The notes: a model not told the origin generated them from the sequence alone. A DNA stretch of 64,000 nucleotides from Micromonospora sp. WMMD1155 (GCF_029581275.1 NZ_CP120742.1:4588501-4652500), one strand, 5' to 3'; shown: positions 8,079-17,240, numbered from the stretch's first letter. A program made the numbers and translations.

Positions 8079-8106
8079 GCCAATCCTCGTCGTAAGAGAA
8101 GCCAAT
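8079..8106. promoter_or_regulatory. Direct repeats in the yczE/mocR intergenic region
   Basis: GCCAAT occurs at 8079-8084 and again at 8101-8106, 22 bases apart, about two helical turns on the same face. MocR-type regulators commonly bind direct repeats, so this is a candidate operator for the adjacent regulator. The second copy lies just before its GGGGAG ribosome-binding site. Confidence 0.45.
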
Positions 8107-8120
8107 ATCGGGGGAGTGGC

Positions 8121-9572
8121 ATGACTGGTCAGGTGCGAGGAGTCCAATTGGCTCGCCTGCTCGGGCAGTGGCATGCCCTCCCGGGCCGCCGACGCAGCCC
8201 CGACTACGCCGCCCTGGCCGGTGCGGTGCGCGGTCTGCTCGCCGACGGTCGCCTGCCGCTGGGCGTCCGCCTCCCCGCCGAACGGGAGCTGGCCGAGGCG
8301 CTGCGGATCAGCCGGACCACGGTCACCGCCGCGTACCGGCACCTGCGCGAGACCGGGCACCTGGCCAGCCGCCGGGGCGCGGGTAGCTGGACGATGCTGC
8401 CCGGCAACCACCGGGTCGCCAGCACCGGCCTGTGGACCCCGCTCGACGACCAGGACATGATCGACCTCGGCGCCGCCGCACCGGCCGCCCCACCGCAACT
8501 GCTGGACGCGGCCCGGGCCGCCGCCGAGGACCTGCCCCGCTACCTGGGCGGAGCCGGTTACCACCCGACCGGCATCATCGAGCTGCGCGCAGCGGTGGCC
8601 GACGGGTACACCGCCCGGGGGCTGCCCACCTCGGCCGACCAGATCATGGTCACCAGCGGCACCCAGCACGCCCTGGACCTGGTGCTGCGCCTCGCCCTGG
8701 CCCCGGGAGGCAGTGTGCTGGTCGAGTCCCCGACCTACCCCAACGCGCTCGCCGCGCTGGCCGGGCGACGGGCCCGGATCACCACCCACGGTCTGGCCGC
8801 CGACGGCTGGGATTCCGACCTGCTGCTGGGCAGCCTCCGGCAGACCCGGCCCAAGCTGGCCTACCTGATTCCGGAGTTCCAGAACCCGACCGGGCACCTG
8901 ATGCCCGCCGCGCTCCGCGAGCGGGTGGTGGCCGCCGCCCACGCGGTGGGCACCGACCTGGTCGTCGACGAATCCTTCGTGGACCTGCCGCTGGACGGCA
9001 CCGAGGTGCCACCACCGGTCGGCGTGTACGACCGGCACAGCCGCGTGATCAGCATCGGCGGGATGAGCAAGCCCTACTGGGGTGGTCTGCGGATCGGCTG
9101 GGTGCGCGCCTCCGCGCCGCAGGTGCAGCGGCTGGCCGCCGTGCGGGTCGGGGTGGACATGGCCAGCCCGGTGCTGGACCAACTGGTGGCGGTGCACCTG
9201 CTCGCCCACGCTGACGCGATCGTCACCGACCGACGCGTCACGTTGGCCGCCCAACGCGACGCCCTGCTCGGCGCGCTGGCGCAACGGTTGCCGGACTGGC
9301 GGGTGACCGTGCCCCGGGGCGGCGTGACGCTCTGGGCCGAGTTGGACGGCCCGGTCTCCAGCGCGTTGGCCCGGGCCGCCGAGGAGGTCGGCGTACGACT
9401 GGCACCCGGCCCCCGGTTCGGCCTGGACGGCACCCTGGAGCGGTTCCTGCGGCTGCCGTTCACCCTGCCCGCCGCGGACCTGGTGGAGGCGGTGGGGCGG
9501 ATCGCGGCGGTCCGCTACGACCTGGACCGGTCCGGCCGGCAACGGTGGCGCGAGCCCACCGTCATCGCCTGA
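8121..9572 (+). CDS. MocR/YczR-type PLP-dependent GntR transcriptional regulator
   Basis: This 483-residue regulator fuses an N-terminal GntR winged helix to a fold-type I aminotransferase domain. The HTH covers about residues 25-90, with LPLGVRLPAERELAEALRISRTTVTAAYRHLRETGHLASRRGAGSW. The aminotransferase-like part includes the TSGTQHALDLVLRLAL and ESPTYPNALAAL blocks, PEFQNPTGHLM, the aspartate in VVDESFVDLPL, and the PLP lysine Lys317 in SIGGMSKPYWGGLRIGW. ATG 8121 follows GGGGAG. It diverges from the YczE-like gene, and YczR regulators of this architecture are known to control yczE. A ligand is not predictable. Confidence 0.92.
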   Translation: MTGQVRGVQLARLLGQWHALPGRRRSPDYAALAGAVRGLLADGRLPLGVRLPAERELAEALRISRTTVTAAYRHLRETGHLASRRGAGSWTMLPGNHRVASTGLWTPLDDQDMIDLGAAAPAAPPQLLDAARAAAEDLPRYLGGAGYHPTGIIELRAAVADGYTARGLPTSADQIMVTSGTQHALDLVLRLALAPGGSVLVESPTYPNALAALAGRRARITTHGLAADGWDSDLLLGSLRQTRPKLAYLIPEFQNPTGHLMPAALRERVVAAAHAVGTDLVVDESFVDLPLDGTEVPPPVGVYDRHSRVISIGGMSKPYWGGLRIGWVRASAPQVQRLAAVRVGVDMASPVLDQLVAVHLLAHADAIVTDRRVTLAAQRDALLGALAQRLPDWRVTVPRGGVTLWAELDGPVSSALARAAEEVGVRLAPGPRFGLDGTLERFLRLPFTLPAADLVEAVGRIAAVRYDLDRSGRQRWREPTVIA

Positions 9573-9580
9573 GCCCGGAC

Positions 9581-9657
9581 GCCGAAGGCCGACGGCCGCA
9601 GCAGCGCCGCGCCGAAGGCCGACGGCCGCAGCAGCGCCGTGGCGGAGGCCGACGGCC
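9581..9657 (+). repeat. 30-base tandem repeat, 2.5 copies
   Basis: Units at 9581-9610 and 9611-9640 differ only in the last base (GCCGAAGGCCGACGGCCGCA followed by GCAGCGCCGC or GCAGCGCCGT). A partial third unit (9641-9657) runs into the left arm of the terminator at 9647-9688. It is intergenic and between convergent genes. Confidence 0.8.
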
Positions 9658-9688
9658 CCGTACCCGCCCGGGTACGGGGCCGTCGGCC
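9647..9688. terminator. Perfect 19-bp bidirectional hairpin
   Basis: GGCCGACGGCCCCGTACCC (9647-9665) pairs perfectly with 9670-9688 around a GCCC loop, between the convergent regulator and acyl-CoA ligase genes. It is long enough to act as a terminator for both. Confidence 0.85.
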
Positions 9689-9693
9689 ACTCC

Positions 9694-11562
9694 TCACAGC
9701 TCGGCGAGCGTGCCCGCGTACATCTCCTCGATCTGGGCGGCGAAGTTGCTCTCCACGCCACGACGCTTGATCTTGAGCGACGGGGTGATCTCGCCGTCCT
9801 CGATCGTCAGATCGCGCGGCAGGATGGCCACCTTCTTGATCGTCTCCCAGCGGTTGAGCTTCGCGTTGAGCTGGGCGACGTACTCCTCGACCATCGCCCG
9901 GGCCTCCGGCGACGCGACGATCTCGCCGTAGCTGCGCCCCTCCAGCGGCCCACCGGCGACCCAGCCCCGGATCGCGTCCGGGTCCAGCGTCACCAGCATC
10001 GTGCAGAAGTTGCGGGCCTGACCGACGACGACCGCCTGCGAGGTGTACGGGCAGATGGCCTTGAACATCCCCTCGATGTGCGACGGTGCGATGTACTTGC
10101 CGCCCGAGGTCTTGACCAGGTCCTTCTTGCGGTCGGTGATCCGCAGGTAGCCCTGCTCGTCGAGGCTGCCGATGTCGCCGGTGCGGAAGAAGCCGTCGTC
10201 GGTGAACGCGGCTGCGGTCTCCTCCGGCAGGTTGTGGTAGCCGCGCATCACCGGCCGACCACGCACCAGGATCTCCCCGTCGGTGTCGATCCGGCACTCC
10301 AGGTCACCCATGGCCCGGCCCACCGTGCCGATCCGCAGCCCCGAGGGCGGGTTGACGAAGTTGCCGGCGCTGGTCTCGGTCAGGCCGTAGCCCTCGCTGA
10401 TCGGCAGGTTCGCCGCGGCGAAGAAGGTGGCGATCTCGGGGCTCAGCGGGGCGGCGCCGGACACCAGCACCCGCATCCGACCGCCGAGGCGGGCCTGGAG
10501 CTTGCTGAACACCAGCTTCTCGGCCAGCCCGTAGCGCAGCTTCAACCCGCCCGGCACCGGCTTTCCGGCCTGCTCCAGGGCGACCTTCTCCTTACCGACC
10601 TGGACGCCCCAGGCGAAGATCTTCGCCTTCGCGCCGCCCGCGCCCTGCGCGGTGGTCACCGCCCGGTTGTAGACCTTCTCGAACACCCGGGGCGCGCCGC
10701 ACATCAGCGTCGGACGGATCACCGACAGCAGGTCGACGAGCTTTTCCACCCGCCCGTCGACGTAGGTGGGCAGGCCGACGTGGATGGCGCCGCAGAGCAG
10801 CGTCTTGCCGAACGAGTGGGCCAACGGCAGCCACAGGTACTGCAGGTCGTCGTCGCGTAGCAGCCCGACCTCGGCCTGCGCCACGGCCTCCCAGCACCAG
10901 CCGCCGTGCAGCAGCTCGACGCCCTTGGGGCGACCGGTGGTGCCGGAGGTGTAGATCAGCGTGGCGAGGTGCTCCGGGCCGATGCCGGCCACCAGCATGT
11001 CGATCAGATCCGGTTCGGCGGCCAGCGCGCGGGTGCCGCGTTCCTCCAACTCGGCGAGCGTCAACTGCGGAATCGCGGCGGTCGGGTCGGCGGCACCGTC
11101 GAGGAGCACCACGTGGGTCAGCGCGGGCAGGTCGGCGCCGGCGATCTTCGCGGCCTGGGTCGGGTTCTCCGCGAAGAGCACCTTCGACCCGGAGTCGGCG
11201 ATGATGTACGTCGCGTCGGCCGGCTCGGTGGTCGGGTAGACGGTGGTCGTCGCGCCGCCGGCACACATGATGCCGAGGTCGGCGATCACCCAGTCCAGCC
11301 GGGTGTTGGCGAGGATCGCGACCGGGTCCTCCTGGCCGACGCCCAGGCCGTGCAGGCCGGCGGCGACCGCTTTGGCACGCTGGCCGACCTGCTCCCAGGT
11401 CAGCCATGCAGGCCCCGCGTCGTCGGGGGTCGGGGACGCAAACGCGTTCCGGTCGGGGGTGGCCGTCACACGCTTGAGGAACATGTCCGGGATGGAGCGG
11501 TACGGTACATCGAGAGCCATCGCTGTAGCCGCCTTCGGGGGTGGTGGCGTGACGGGCGTCAC
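9694..11562 (-). CDS. Long-chain fatty-acid-CoA ligase
   Basis: This is an ANL-superfamily adenylate-forming enzyme that activates a fatty acid with ATP and joins it to CoA. Up to 622 residues are present. Motifs are the P-loop YTSGTTGRPKGVELLHGG, the A5 motif EGYGLTETSAGNF, A7 YHNLPEETAAAFTDDGFFRTGDIG, A8 DRKKDLVKTSGGKYIAP, and a C-terminal segment ending SLKIKRRGVESNF with the catalytic A10 lysine. The FadD15-like layout (no swivel extension) suggests long-chain substrates. GTG 11562 gives the longest form; ATG 11520 (MALDVPYRSIPDMF) fits the family N-terminus equally well, and neither has a strong ribosome-binding site. The region 11563-11658 separates it from the terpene synthase gene on the same strand. 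Confidence 0.93.
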   Translation of the reverse strand: MTPVTPPPPKAATAMALDVPYRSIPDMFLKRVTATPDRNAFASPTPDDAGPAWLTWEQVGQRAKAVAAGLHGLGVGQEDPVAILANTRLDWVIADLGIMCAGGATTTVYPTTEPADATYIIADSGSKVLFAENPTQAAKIAGADLPALTHVVLLDGAADPTAAIPQLTLAELEERGTRALAAEPDLIDMLVAGIGPEHLATLIYTSGTTGRPKGVELLHGGWCWEAVAQAEVGLLRDDDLQYLWLPLAHSFGKTLLCGAIHVGLPTYVDGRVEKLVDLLSVIRPTLMCGAPRVFEKVYNRAVTTAQGAGGAKAKIFAWGVQVGKEKVALEQAGKPVPGGLKLRYGLAEKLVFSKLQARLGGRMRVLVSGAAPLSPEIATFFAAANLPISEGYGLTETSAGNFVNPPSGLRIGTVGRAMGDLECRIDTDGEILVRGRPVMRGYHNLPEETAAAFTDDGFFRTGDIGSLDEQGYLRITDRKKDLVKTSGGKYIAPSHIEGMFKAICPYTSQAVVVGQARNFCTMLVTLDPDAIRGWVAGGPLEGRSYGEIVASPEARAMVEEYVAQLNAKLNRWETIKKVAILPRDLTIEDGEITPSLKIKRRGVESNFAAQIEEMYAGTLAEL

Positions 11563-11658
11563 GTCATGATGGTTACCGAAGAGTATTGCCTGCCACCGTG
11601 CATCGGCTAGCCCCGGTGATCGTCCGGCCGTCCCAACCCACCGACCGGTACTGCGGAA

Positions 11659-12606
11659 TCAGGCGTACCGGGCAGCCACGACTGACCAGTCGTAGGTGGC
11701 CCGCACCCAGTTGCGCCGGGCGGCCAGCGCGAGACGTACCTCGTCGTTGCCATTGGACAGCAGCGCCTCCTCGGCGTCCAGATAATCCGCCAGGCCCTGG
11801 TTGAACCGGTTGGCCGCGGCCCGCAGCGCGGCCTGCTCGTCGGCGTCGCCGTCCTGGGCGATCACCGTCACCAGATTGTGCGCGTCCGGGTCGGCCCGAC
11901 TCTCCTTGCCGTAGGAGAAGAGGTCGTTGCACCAGCAGACCAGGTCCACCGCCAGCAGATCCAGGGCGAGCAGCGCCGGGTCGGCGCGCTGGGCCGACCC
12001 GGGAGGCCGTGCCGACGCCAGGTCGGTGAGCGTGAGGCAGGGATGCACCCCACCGATGTGCCGGCGCAGCTGTACGTACTCCGCCACGTCGGGCACGCGC
12101 CGGCGCTCCCGGTTGGTCGCCTCCCAGAGCAGCGCCAGCAGGTACTGGCGCATCTGGCTGACGAAGCGCAGCAGCAGGGCCGCGTGGTCGTGCAGCCGAG
12201 TCCGGCGGCACAGGTCGTGCAGCGCGTCACCGAGCGGCCCGACGGCGGGCGGCGGGACATCCGGGTCACCGTAGCGGTCCAACACGTCGAGCAGCGTGCT
12301 GATCGCCGGACCCAGCCTGGCCGGGTCGGCGCCGAGGCCGTCCTCGTCGCAGGCGTCGTCCATCACGAAGAGCCAGCTGATCAGGTCGGTGAGCAGTCGT
12401 AGCCCGTCGATCGAGCCGTCCGGGCAGGCCCGCCCGGACAGCCCGGCGGCGTCGGCTCCCTGCAGTCGACGCACACGTTCGCTGGAGTCGACCAACCCGA
12501 ACGTGCGCGCCCACTCGACGCTCTCGCTTGCCACCTGCTCCGTGGCGCCATGGCGCCCCGCGGAGAACGGGGGCTCCCGCAGCGCCGAAATCGCGAAACT
12601 CCGCAC
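11659..12606 (-). CDS. Class I terpene synthase
   Basis: This enzyme should ionise a prenyl diphosphate and cyclise it. From GTG 12606 the protein has 315 residues, the usual length for bacterial sesquiterpene-type cyclases. The aspartate-rich Mg-binding motif is FVMDDACDED (Asp83, Asp84, Asp87). The NSE triad is NDLFSYGKE (Asn227, Ser231, Glu235), and the diphosphate sensor is RRHIGG near residue 182. The SVEWARTFGL motif early in the protein is typical of the family. The frame stays open to 12894, but the extra residues are not family-like and would overlap the neighbouring gene. No prenyltransferase or P450 gene is adjacent, so the product cannot be predicted. The exact start is uncertain. 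Confidence 0.88.
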   Translation of the reverse strand: MRSFAISALREPPFSAGRHGATEQVASESVEWARTFGLVDSSERVRRLQGADAAGLSGRACPDGSIDGLRLLTDLISWLFVMDDACDEDGLGADPARLGPAISTLLDVLDRYGDPDVPPPAVGPLGDALHDLCRRTRLHDHAALLLRFVSQMRQYLLALLWEATNRERRRVPDVAEYVQLRRHIGGVHPCLTLTDLASARPPGSAQRADPALLALDLLAVDLVCWCNDLFSYGKESRADPDAHNLVTVIAQDGDADEQAALRAAANRFNQGLADYLDAEEALLSNGNDEVRLALAARRNWVRATYDWSVVAARYA

Positions 12607-12733
12607 AGTGCGCCCCCACTTCGTGCCGCCCGGCGCGGAGCGGCGCGGTGAAGCGTACGGGAGGAGGTATCTGCATGTTTCGTTGGGTGTGGGGAATTCC
12701 ACACCTGTTTCGTGTCCGTTTAGGTACAGACGG

Positions 12734-13363
12734 TCACATTCCCAGGCGGGCGGCACGAAGCCGTCGTGCCGCCTCCGCAGGGCCGTCCAGCTGGACCCGG
12801 GCCACCCGTTGGCGACCGGAGAGGAACAGGACCAGCTCCGCCGGAGGGCCGACCACCCGCAACCGCTCGCCCCCTCGACCGACGGACAGCTCACCGTGCC
12901 CGGGCGCCTGCACGTAGAGGTCCGCCGGGAAGCGGCGCAGCGCCAACCGCGCCATCGAGCTGGCCCGCCTCCACAGCGCGCCCTGCAGGTCGGCGGGCAG
13001 GTCCCGCGGCTGCCAGCCGGAGCCGGCCCGGCGGACGTCCTCGTGGTGGATGAAGAACTCCATCAGGTTGGCCGGTTCGTCGGTCACCGGATTGCTGACC
13101 GGGCTCCAGAGCGGCGGGCGGCGGACCTGTGCGACCAGGTCGGGATAGGGCCGCGCGGCGAGTCGCCGACGGACCTTCTCGGCGTAGCCGCGCAGCGGCG
13201 GCAGCACGATCCCCCCGGCCGCGTCCGGGCGACGTTCCCGCAGCACCAGGTGCGCGGCGAGGTCACGGGTCGCCCAGCCCTCGTTGATCGTCGGGGCGTC
13301 CGGCCCGAGGGCCAGCAGGAGATCGGCCAGCGCCTCGCGCTCGGCTCGGGCGTACCGGGGCAT
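12734..13363 (-). CDS. TIGR03085-type DinB/maleylpyruvate-isomerase-like protein
   Basis: The 209-residue product matches the actinobacterial TIGR03085 family of the DinB/MDMPI metal-binding four-helix fold. The signature is seen in YARAEREALADLLLALGPDAPT, the helix WATRDLAAHLVLRERRPDAA with a candidate metal histidine, and EFFIHHEDVRRAGSGW with the second histidine pair. The substrate is unknown; family relatives are thought to act with low-molecular-weight thiols such as mycothiol. ATG 13363 gives the canonical MPRYARAE start. It is divergent from the ABC exporter genes across a 139-base gap. Confidence 0.85.
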   Translation of the reverse strand: MPRYARAEREALADLLLALGPDAPTINEGWATRDLAAHLVLRERRPDAAGGIVLPPLRGYAEKVRRRLAARPYPDLVAQVRRPPLWSPVSNPVTDEPANLMEFFIHHEDVRRAGSGWQPRDLPADLQGALWRRASSMARLALRRFPADLYVQAPGHGELSVGRGGERLRVVGPPAELVLFLSGRQRVARVQLDGPAEAARRLRAARLGM

Positions 13364-13502
13364 GGGCTGATCGTAGGCCCGGCGACCCGTCGGCGCGCGG
13401 CGGCGGATGCCGGGGACGACGCCGCCGTCCGCTACGTGACGGTCGACATATCCGGTCGGGGTCGGCGGTGCCGGCCCGGACCGGTAAGGATGAGGGAGAT
13501 AA

Positions 13503-15410
13503 TTGACGCTTACGGCGGGGGAGAGCGTGGCGAGCAGGACAAGTCGGGACGTGCTCAGTCGAGGACTGGGGGTCCTGCGGCAGGCCATTCGCGAGCAGCC
13601 ACGGATCTTCGCGGTGGCGGTCGTCGGCAGCGTGCTCTTCGGCGGAATGATCATCGTCAGCGCGCGGGTCGTCGGGACGGTCATCGGCGAGGTGGCGCTC
13701 CCGGCCATCGAGCGCGGCGAGGTGGGCGCGGGCACCCTCGCGCTGGCCGCGACGGCGTTGTTCGGGATCAGCGTGCTGCGGGTGGCCGGCATCGTCGGCC
13801 GCCGGCTCGGGGCCGGCTACATGCAGTACCGCCTCCAGGCGTCCTACCGCCGCCGGGTCACCCGCCGGTACCTGGAGCTGCCGCTGTCGTGGCACCACCG
13901 CAACTCCACCGGCACGTTGCTGTCCAACGCCAACTCCGACGTGGAGGCGGCCTGGTACCCGATCGCGCCGCTGCCCTTCGCCGTCGGCACGCTGGTGATG
14001 CTGGTCGGCGCGATCGTGTCGCTCTTCGCCACCGACTGGGCGCTCGCCCTGGTCGGCCTGGCGGTCTTCCCCGCGCTGTTCGCCCTCAACGTCGTCTACT
14101 CCCGCCGGATGGCGCCCCGGCAGGCCCGGGCCCAGCGGCTGCGCGCCGAGGTCAGCGGCATCGCCCACGAGAGCTTCGACGGCGCCCTGGTGGTCAAGAC
14201 GATGGGTCGCGAGGCGCAGGAGACCGCCCGGTTCGCGGGCCGCGCCGGCGAGCTGCGCGACTCGTTGATCGCGGTCGGTCGGCTGCGCGGCGTCTTCGAC
14301 CCGCTGTTGGAGACCCTGCCCAGCCTCGGCACCCTCGCCGTGCTGGTGGTCGGGGCGTTCCGGCTGCGCCAGGGCGCGGTGAGCGTGACCGAGCTGGTGA
14401 GCGTGGCCTTTCTCTTCACCGTGCTGGCCTTCCCGGTGCGGGCCATCGGTTGGGTCCTGGCCGAGCTGCCGCGCAGCGTCGCCGGCTGGGACCGGGTCCG
14501 CCGGGTGCTCGACGCCACCGGTGAGATGCCGTACGGGCAGCGCGTGCTCGACCCGGCCGGTTCCGCCCCGGCCGCTCTCACCTTCAGCGACGTGCACTTC
14601 TCCTACCCGCCGGCCGAGGCGCACCAGCCCGGCGCGCAGGTCCTCGGCGAGGTCGGCTTCACCGTGCCGGCCGGTCGGACGGTGGCCCTGGTCGGGCCGA
14701 CCGGCGCCGGTAAGTCGACGATCGCCTCGCTGGCGGTGCGCCTCGTCGACCCGGACACCGGCGTCGTCACCCTGGACGGGGTGGACGTCCGCGAGCTGAC
14801 CGCCGAGTCGCTGGCCGGCACGGTGGCGCTGGTCGCCCAGGTGCCGTTCGTCTTCGACGACACGGTGCGCGCCAACATCGCGTTGGACCGGCCGGGCATC
14901 GACGACGAGGCCGTCTGGGCGGCGCTGCGGCTCGCCGAGGCGGACGGGTTCGTCGCGGCGCTGCCCGACGGTCTGGACACCATGGTCGGCGAGCGGGGCA
15001 CCTCGCTCTCCGGTGGGCAGCGGCAGCGGCTCACCCTGGCGCGCGCCCTGGCGGGCCGCCCGCGCCTGCTGGTGCTCGACGACGCGACGAGCGCGGTGGA
15101 CCCCCGGGTGGAGGCGGCCATCCTGGCCGGGCTGCGGTCGTCGTCGGCCGAGCCGGGTGTGCCGGTGGCGTCGATCCTGGTGGTGGCGTACCGGCGGGCC
15201 ACCATCGCGCTCGCCGACGAGGTCATCTACGTGGAGCAGGGGCGGGTGGTCGCCCGGGGCACCCACAGCGAGTTGCTGGCCACCGTGCCGGGCTACGTCG
15301 ACCTGGTGACCGCCTACGAGCAGGCCGAGGTCGAACGCGCGCAGGAGAGTCCGTACGGCGACGACGTCGCGCCGCTGCCCTCGGGCCTGGAAATCGAGGT
15401 GGACCGGTGA
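13503..15410 (+). CDS. ABC exporter half-transporter with non-canonical ATP site
   Basis: This 635-residue fusion has a six-helix type IV exporter membrane domain (about residues 40-330) and a C-terminal NBD. Walker A is GPTGAGKST (about 399-407) and the signature is a normal LSGGQRQRL (about 502). Walker B ends LVLDDATSAVD, so aspartate replaces the catalytic glutamate. The H-loop reads VVAYRRAT with no switch histidine. Heterodimeric exporters carry exactly this degenerate NBD, paired with a partner that has a degenerate signature, which is the case for the next gene. TTG 13503 follows GAGGGAG; GTG 13527 behind GGGGGAG is an alternative start. The stop overlaps the next start by four bases. 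The cargo is unknown. Confidence 0.92.
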   Translation: MTLTAGESVASRTSRDVLSRGLGVLRQAIREQPRIFAVAVVGSVLFGGMIIVSARVVGTVIGEVALPAIERGEVGAGTLALAATALFGISVLRVAGIVGRRLGAGYMQYRLQASYRRRVTRRYLELPLSWHHRNSTGTLLSNANSDVEAAWYPIAPLPFAVGTLVMLVGAIVSLFATDWALALVGLAVFPALFALNVVYSRRMAPRQARAQRLRAEVSGIAHESFDGALVVKTMGREAQETARFAGRAGELRDSLIAVGRLRGVFDPLLETLPSLGTLAVLVVGAFRLRQGAVSVTELVSVAFLFTVLAFPVRAIGWVLAELPRSVAGWDRVRRVLDATGEMPYGQRVLDPAGSAPAALTFSDVHFSYPPAEAHQPGAQVLGEVGFTVPAGRTVALVGPTGAGKSTIASLAVRLVDPDTGVVTLDGVDVRELTAESLAGTVALVAQVPFVFDDTVRANIALDRPGIDDEAVWAALRLAEADGFVAALPDGLDTMVGERGTSLSGGQRQRLTLARALAGRPRLLVLDDATSAVDPRVEAAILAGLRSSSAEPGVPVASILVVAYRRATIALADEVIYVEQGRVVARGTHSELLATVPGYVDLVTAYEQAEVERAQESPYGDDVAPLPSGLEIEVDR

Positions 15411-17188
15411 CGACTTCTACGGATGCGGGCGGCACGCGGGAGGAGACGACCTGGCAGACCCTGCGTCGGGGATTGGCGTTGTCGCCGGAGCTGCGGACCG
15501 GTCTGGCCGGCACGTTGGCCCTGGCGTTGGTCTACATGGTGGGCCGGGTGGCGGTGCCGGTCGCCGTCCAGCAGGGCATCGACCGGGGCATCGTCGGTGG
15601 TTTGAGGTTCGGCGTGCTGTGGTCGGTCGTGGGGATCACCGCGGCGATCCTGGCGATCACGACGCTCTGCGGTTACCTGATGATGCGCCGACTGTTCACG
15701 GTGAGCGAGACGGCGTTGGCGAACGTGCGGACGCGGGCGTTCCGGCACGTGCACGACCTGTCGATGTTGCACCAGCAGTCGGAGCGGCGTGGGTCGTTGG
15801 TCTCTCGGGTGACCAGCGACGTCGACCAGATCACCCAGTTCCTCCAGTGGGGTGGGGTGATCCTGCTGGTCAACCTCGGTCAGCTGGTGGTCACGACTGC
15901 CGTGATGCTGGCGTACTCCTGGCAGTTGACCCTTGTGGTGTTGGCCGCGTTCCTGCCGGCGGTGTTCGTGATCCGGCAGTTGCAACTGCGGCTCGCGACG
16001 GCGTACGCGACGGTGCGGCAGCGCACCGGAACGTTGCTCGGCGCGATCGGCGAGAGCGTGGTGGGCGCGCCGGTGATCCGGGCCTACGGCATCGCGGGGC
16101 GCACCGAGCGGCGGCTGGACGAGGCCATCGACAAGCAGCGGTTGGCGCAGCAGCGGGCGATCCGGATCAGCATCGTGGGCAGTTCGGTGGGTGAGCTGGC
16201 GGCGGGGCTGGCGTTGGCCGGTGTGGTGGCGCTCGGTGTGACACTCGGCGTGGGCGGGACGTTGTCGATCGGCCAGTTGACGGCGTTCCTGTTCCTGGTG
16301 ACGCTCTTCATCCAGCCGGTGCAGATCGCCACCGAGGTGCTCAACGAGGCGCAGAACGCGATCGCGGGCTGGCGTCGGGTGCTGGACGTGTTGGACGTCG
16401 CCCCGGACGTGGCGGACCCGGGGGAGCAGGGCCGGGAGTTGCCGGGTGGGCCGTTGGACATCCGCTTCGCGGGTGTGCGGTTCGCGTACCCGGGTGGCCC
16501 GCCGGTGCTGCACGACATCGACCTGGAGATCGCGGCGAAGAGCCGGGTGGCGGTGGTCGGCGAGACGGGCAGCGGGAAGACCACCTTCGCGAAGTTGTTG
16601 ACCCGGCTGATGGACCCGTCGGACGGTGCGGTGTTGCTGTCCGGGGTTCCGTTGGCGCAGGTGCGGTTCGACTCGTTGCGGTCCCGGGTGGTGATGGTGC
16701 CGCAGGACGGGTTCCTGTTCGATGCGTCGGTGGGGGACAACGTCCGGTTCGCCCGGCCGGAGTTGACCGACGAGCAGTTGGTCGTGGCCTTCACGGAGTT
16801 GGGCCTGTCTGACTGGTTGGGGGGTCTGCCGGCGGGTCTGGACACGCCGGTCGGTGAGCGTGGTGAGGCGCTGAGCGTCGGGGAGCGGCAGTTGGTGGCG
16901 TTGGCCCGCGCGTACGTGGCCGATCCGGACCTGCTGGTGCTGGACGAGGCGACCAGCGCGGTGGACCCGGCGACGGAGGTGCGGTTGCAGCGCACCCTGG
17001 ACGCGGTCACCCGGGGGCGGACCACCCTCGCCATCGCGCACCGGCTCTCCACGGCGCAGGCGGCCGACGAGGTGATCGTGGTGGATCGGGGTCGGGTGGT
17101 GCAGCGGGGTCCGCACGACGAGCTGGTGCGTGACGCCGACTCGGTCTACGGCCTGCTCTACGCCTCGTGGCTGGAGCAGACCAGGTGA
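15407..17188 (+). CDS. ABC exporter half-transporter, partner subunit
   Basis: This 593-residue partner has six membrane helices, then an NBD with Walker A GETGSGKTT (about residue 385), a Q-loop VMVPQDGFLFD, the altered signature LSVGERQLVALARA (LSGGQ replaced by LSVGE) and a catalytically intact Walker B LVLDEATSAVD. The H-loop histidine is present in AIAHRLSTAQ. With 13503-15410 this forms a heterodimeric exporter with one consensus and one degenerate ATP site, as in the TM287/288 and BmrCD type. GTG 15407 overlaps the upstream stop (GTGA), so the two subunits should be made in equal amounts. A multidrug or lipid export role is inferred from the family. Confidence 0.93.
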   Translation: MTTSTDAGGTREETTWQTLRRGLALSPELRTGLAGTLALALVYMVGRVAVPVAVQQGIDRGIVGGLRFGVLWSVVGITAAILAITTLCGYLMMRRLFTVSETALANVRTRAFRHVHDLSMLHQQSERRGSLVSRVTSDVDQITQFLQWGGVILLVNLGQLVVTTAVMLAYSWQLTLVVLAAFLPAVFVIRQLQLRLATAYATVRQRTGTLLGAIGESVVGAPVIRAYGIAGRTERRLDEAIDKQRLAQQRAIRISIVGSSVGELAAGLALAGVVALGVTLGVGGTLSIGQLTAFLFLVTLFIQPVQIATEVLNEAQNAIAGWRRVLDVLDVAPDVADPGEQGRELPGGPLDIRFAGVRFAYPGGPPVLHDIDLEIAAKSRVAVVGETGSGKTTFAKLLTRLMDPSDGAVLLSGVPLAQVRFDSLRSRVVMVPQDGFLFDASVGDNVRFARPELTDEQLVVAFTELGLSDWLGGLPAGLDTPVGERGEALSVGERQLVALARAYVADPDLLVLDEATSAVDPATEVRLQRTLDAVTRGRTTLAIAHRLSTAQAADEVIVVDRGRVVQRGPHDELVRDADSVYGLLYASWLEQTR

Positions 17189-17240
17189 TGTGGTGTTCCG
17201 GTGTGGTGGACGTCGACGGTCAGGTGCTCTAGGCTCCGGC

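Noticed and set aside
11545..11562. CGTGACGGGCGTCACG palindrome at the acyl-CoA ligase start as an operator
   Set aside because: Arms are only six bases, and it overlaps possible coding sequence from GTG 11562. Such short GC palindromes are frequent by chance here.
12675..12917. An 80-codon plus-strand frame with a strong GGAGGAGG site six bases before its ATG
   Set aside because: Most of it is antisense to the TIGR03085 gene and the translation is Arg/Ser/Pro-rich. Only the first 20 codons are in non-coding DNA; a tiny leader peptide cannot be excluded but has no support.
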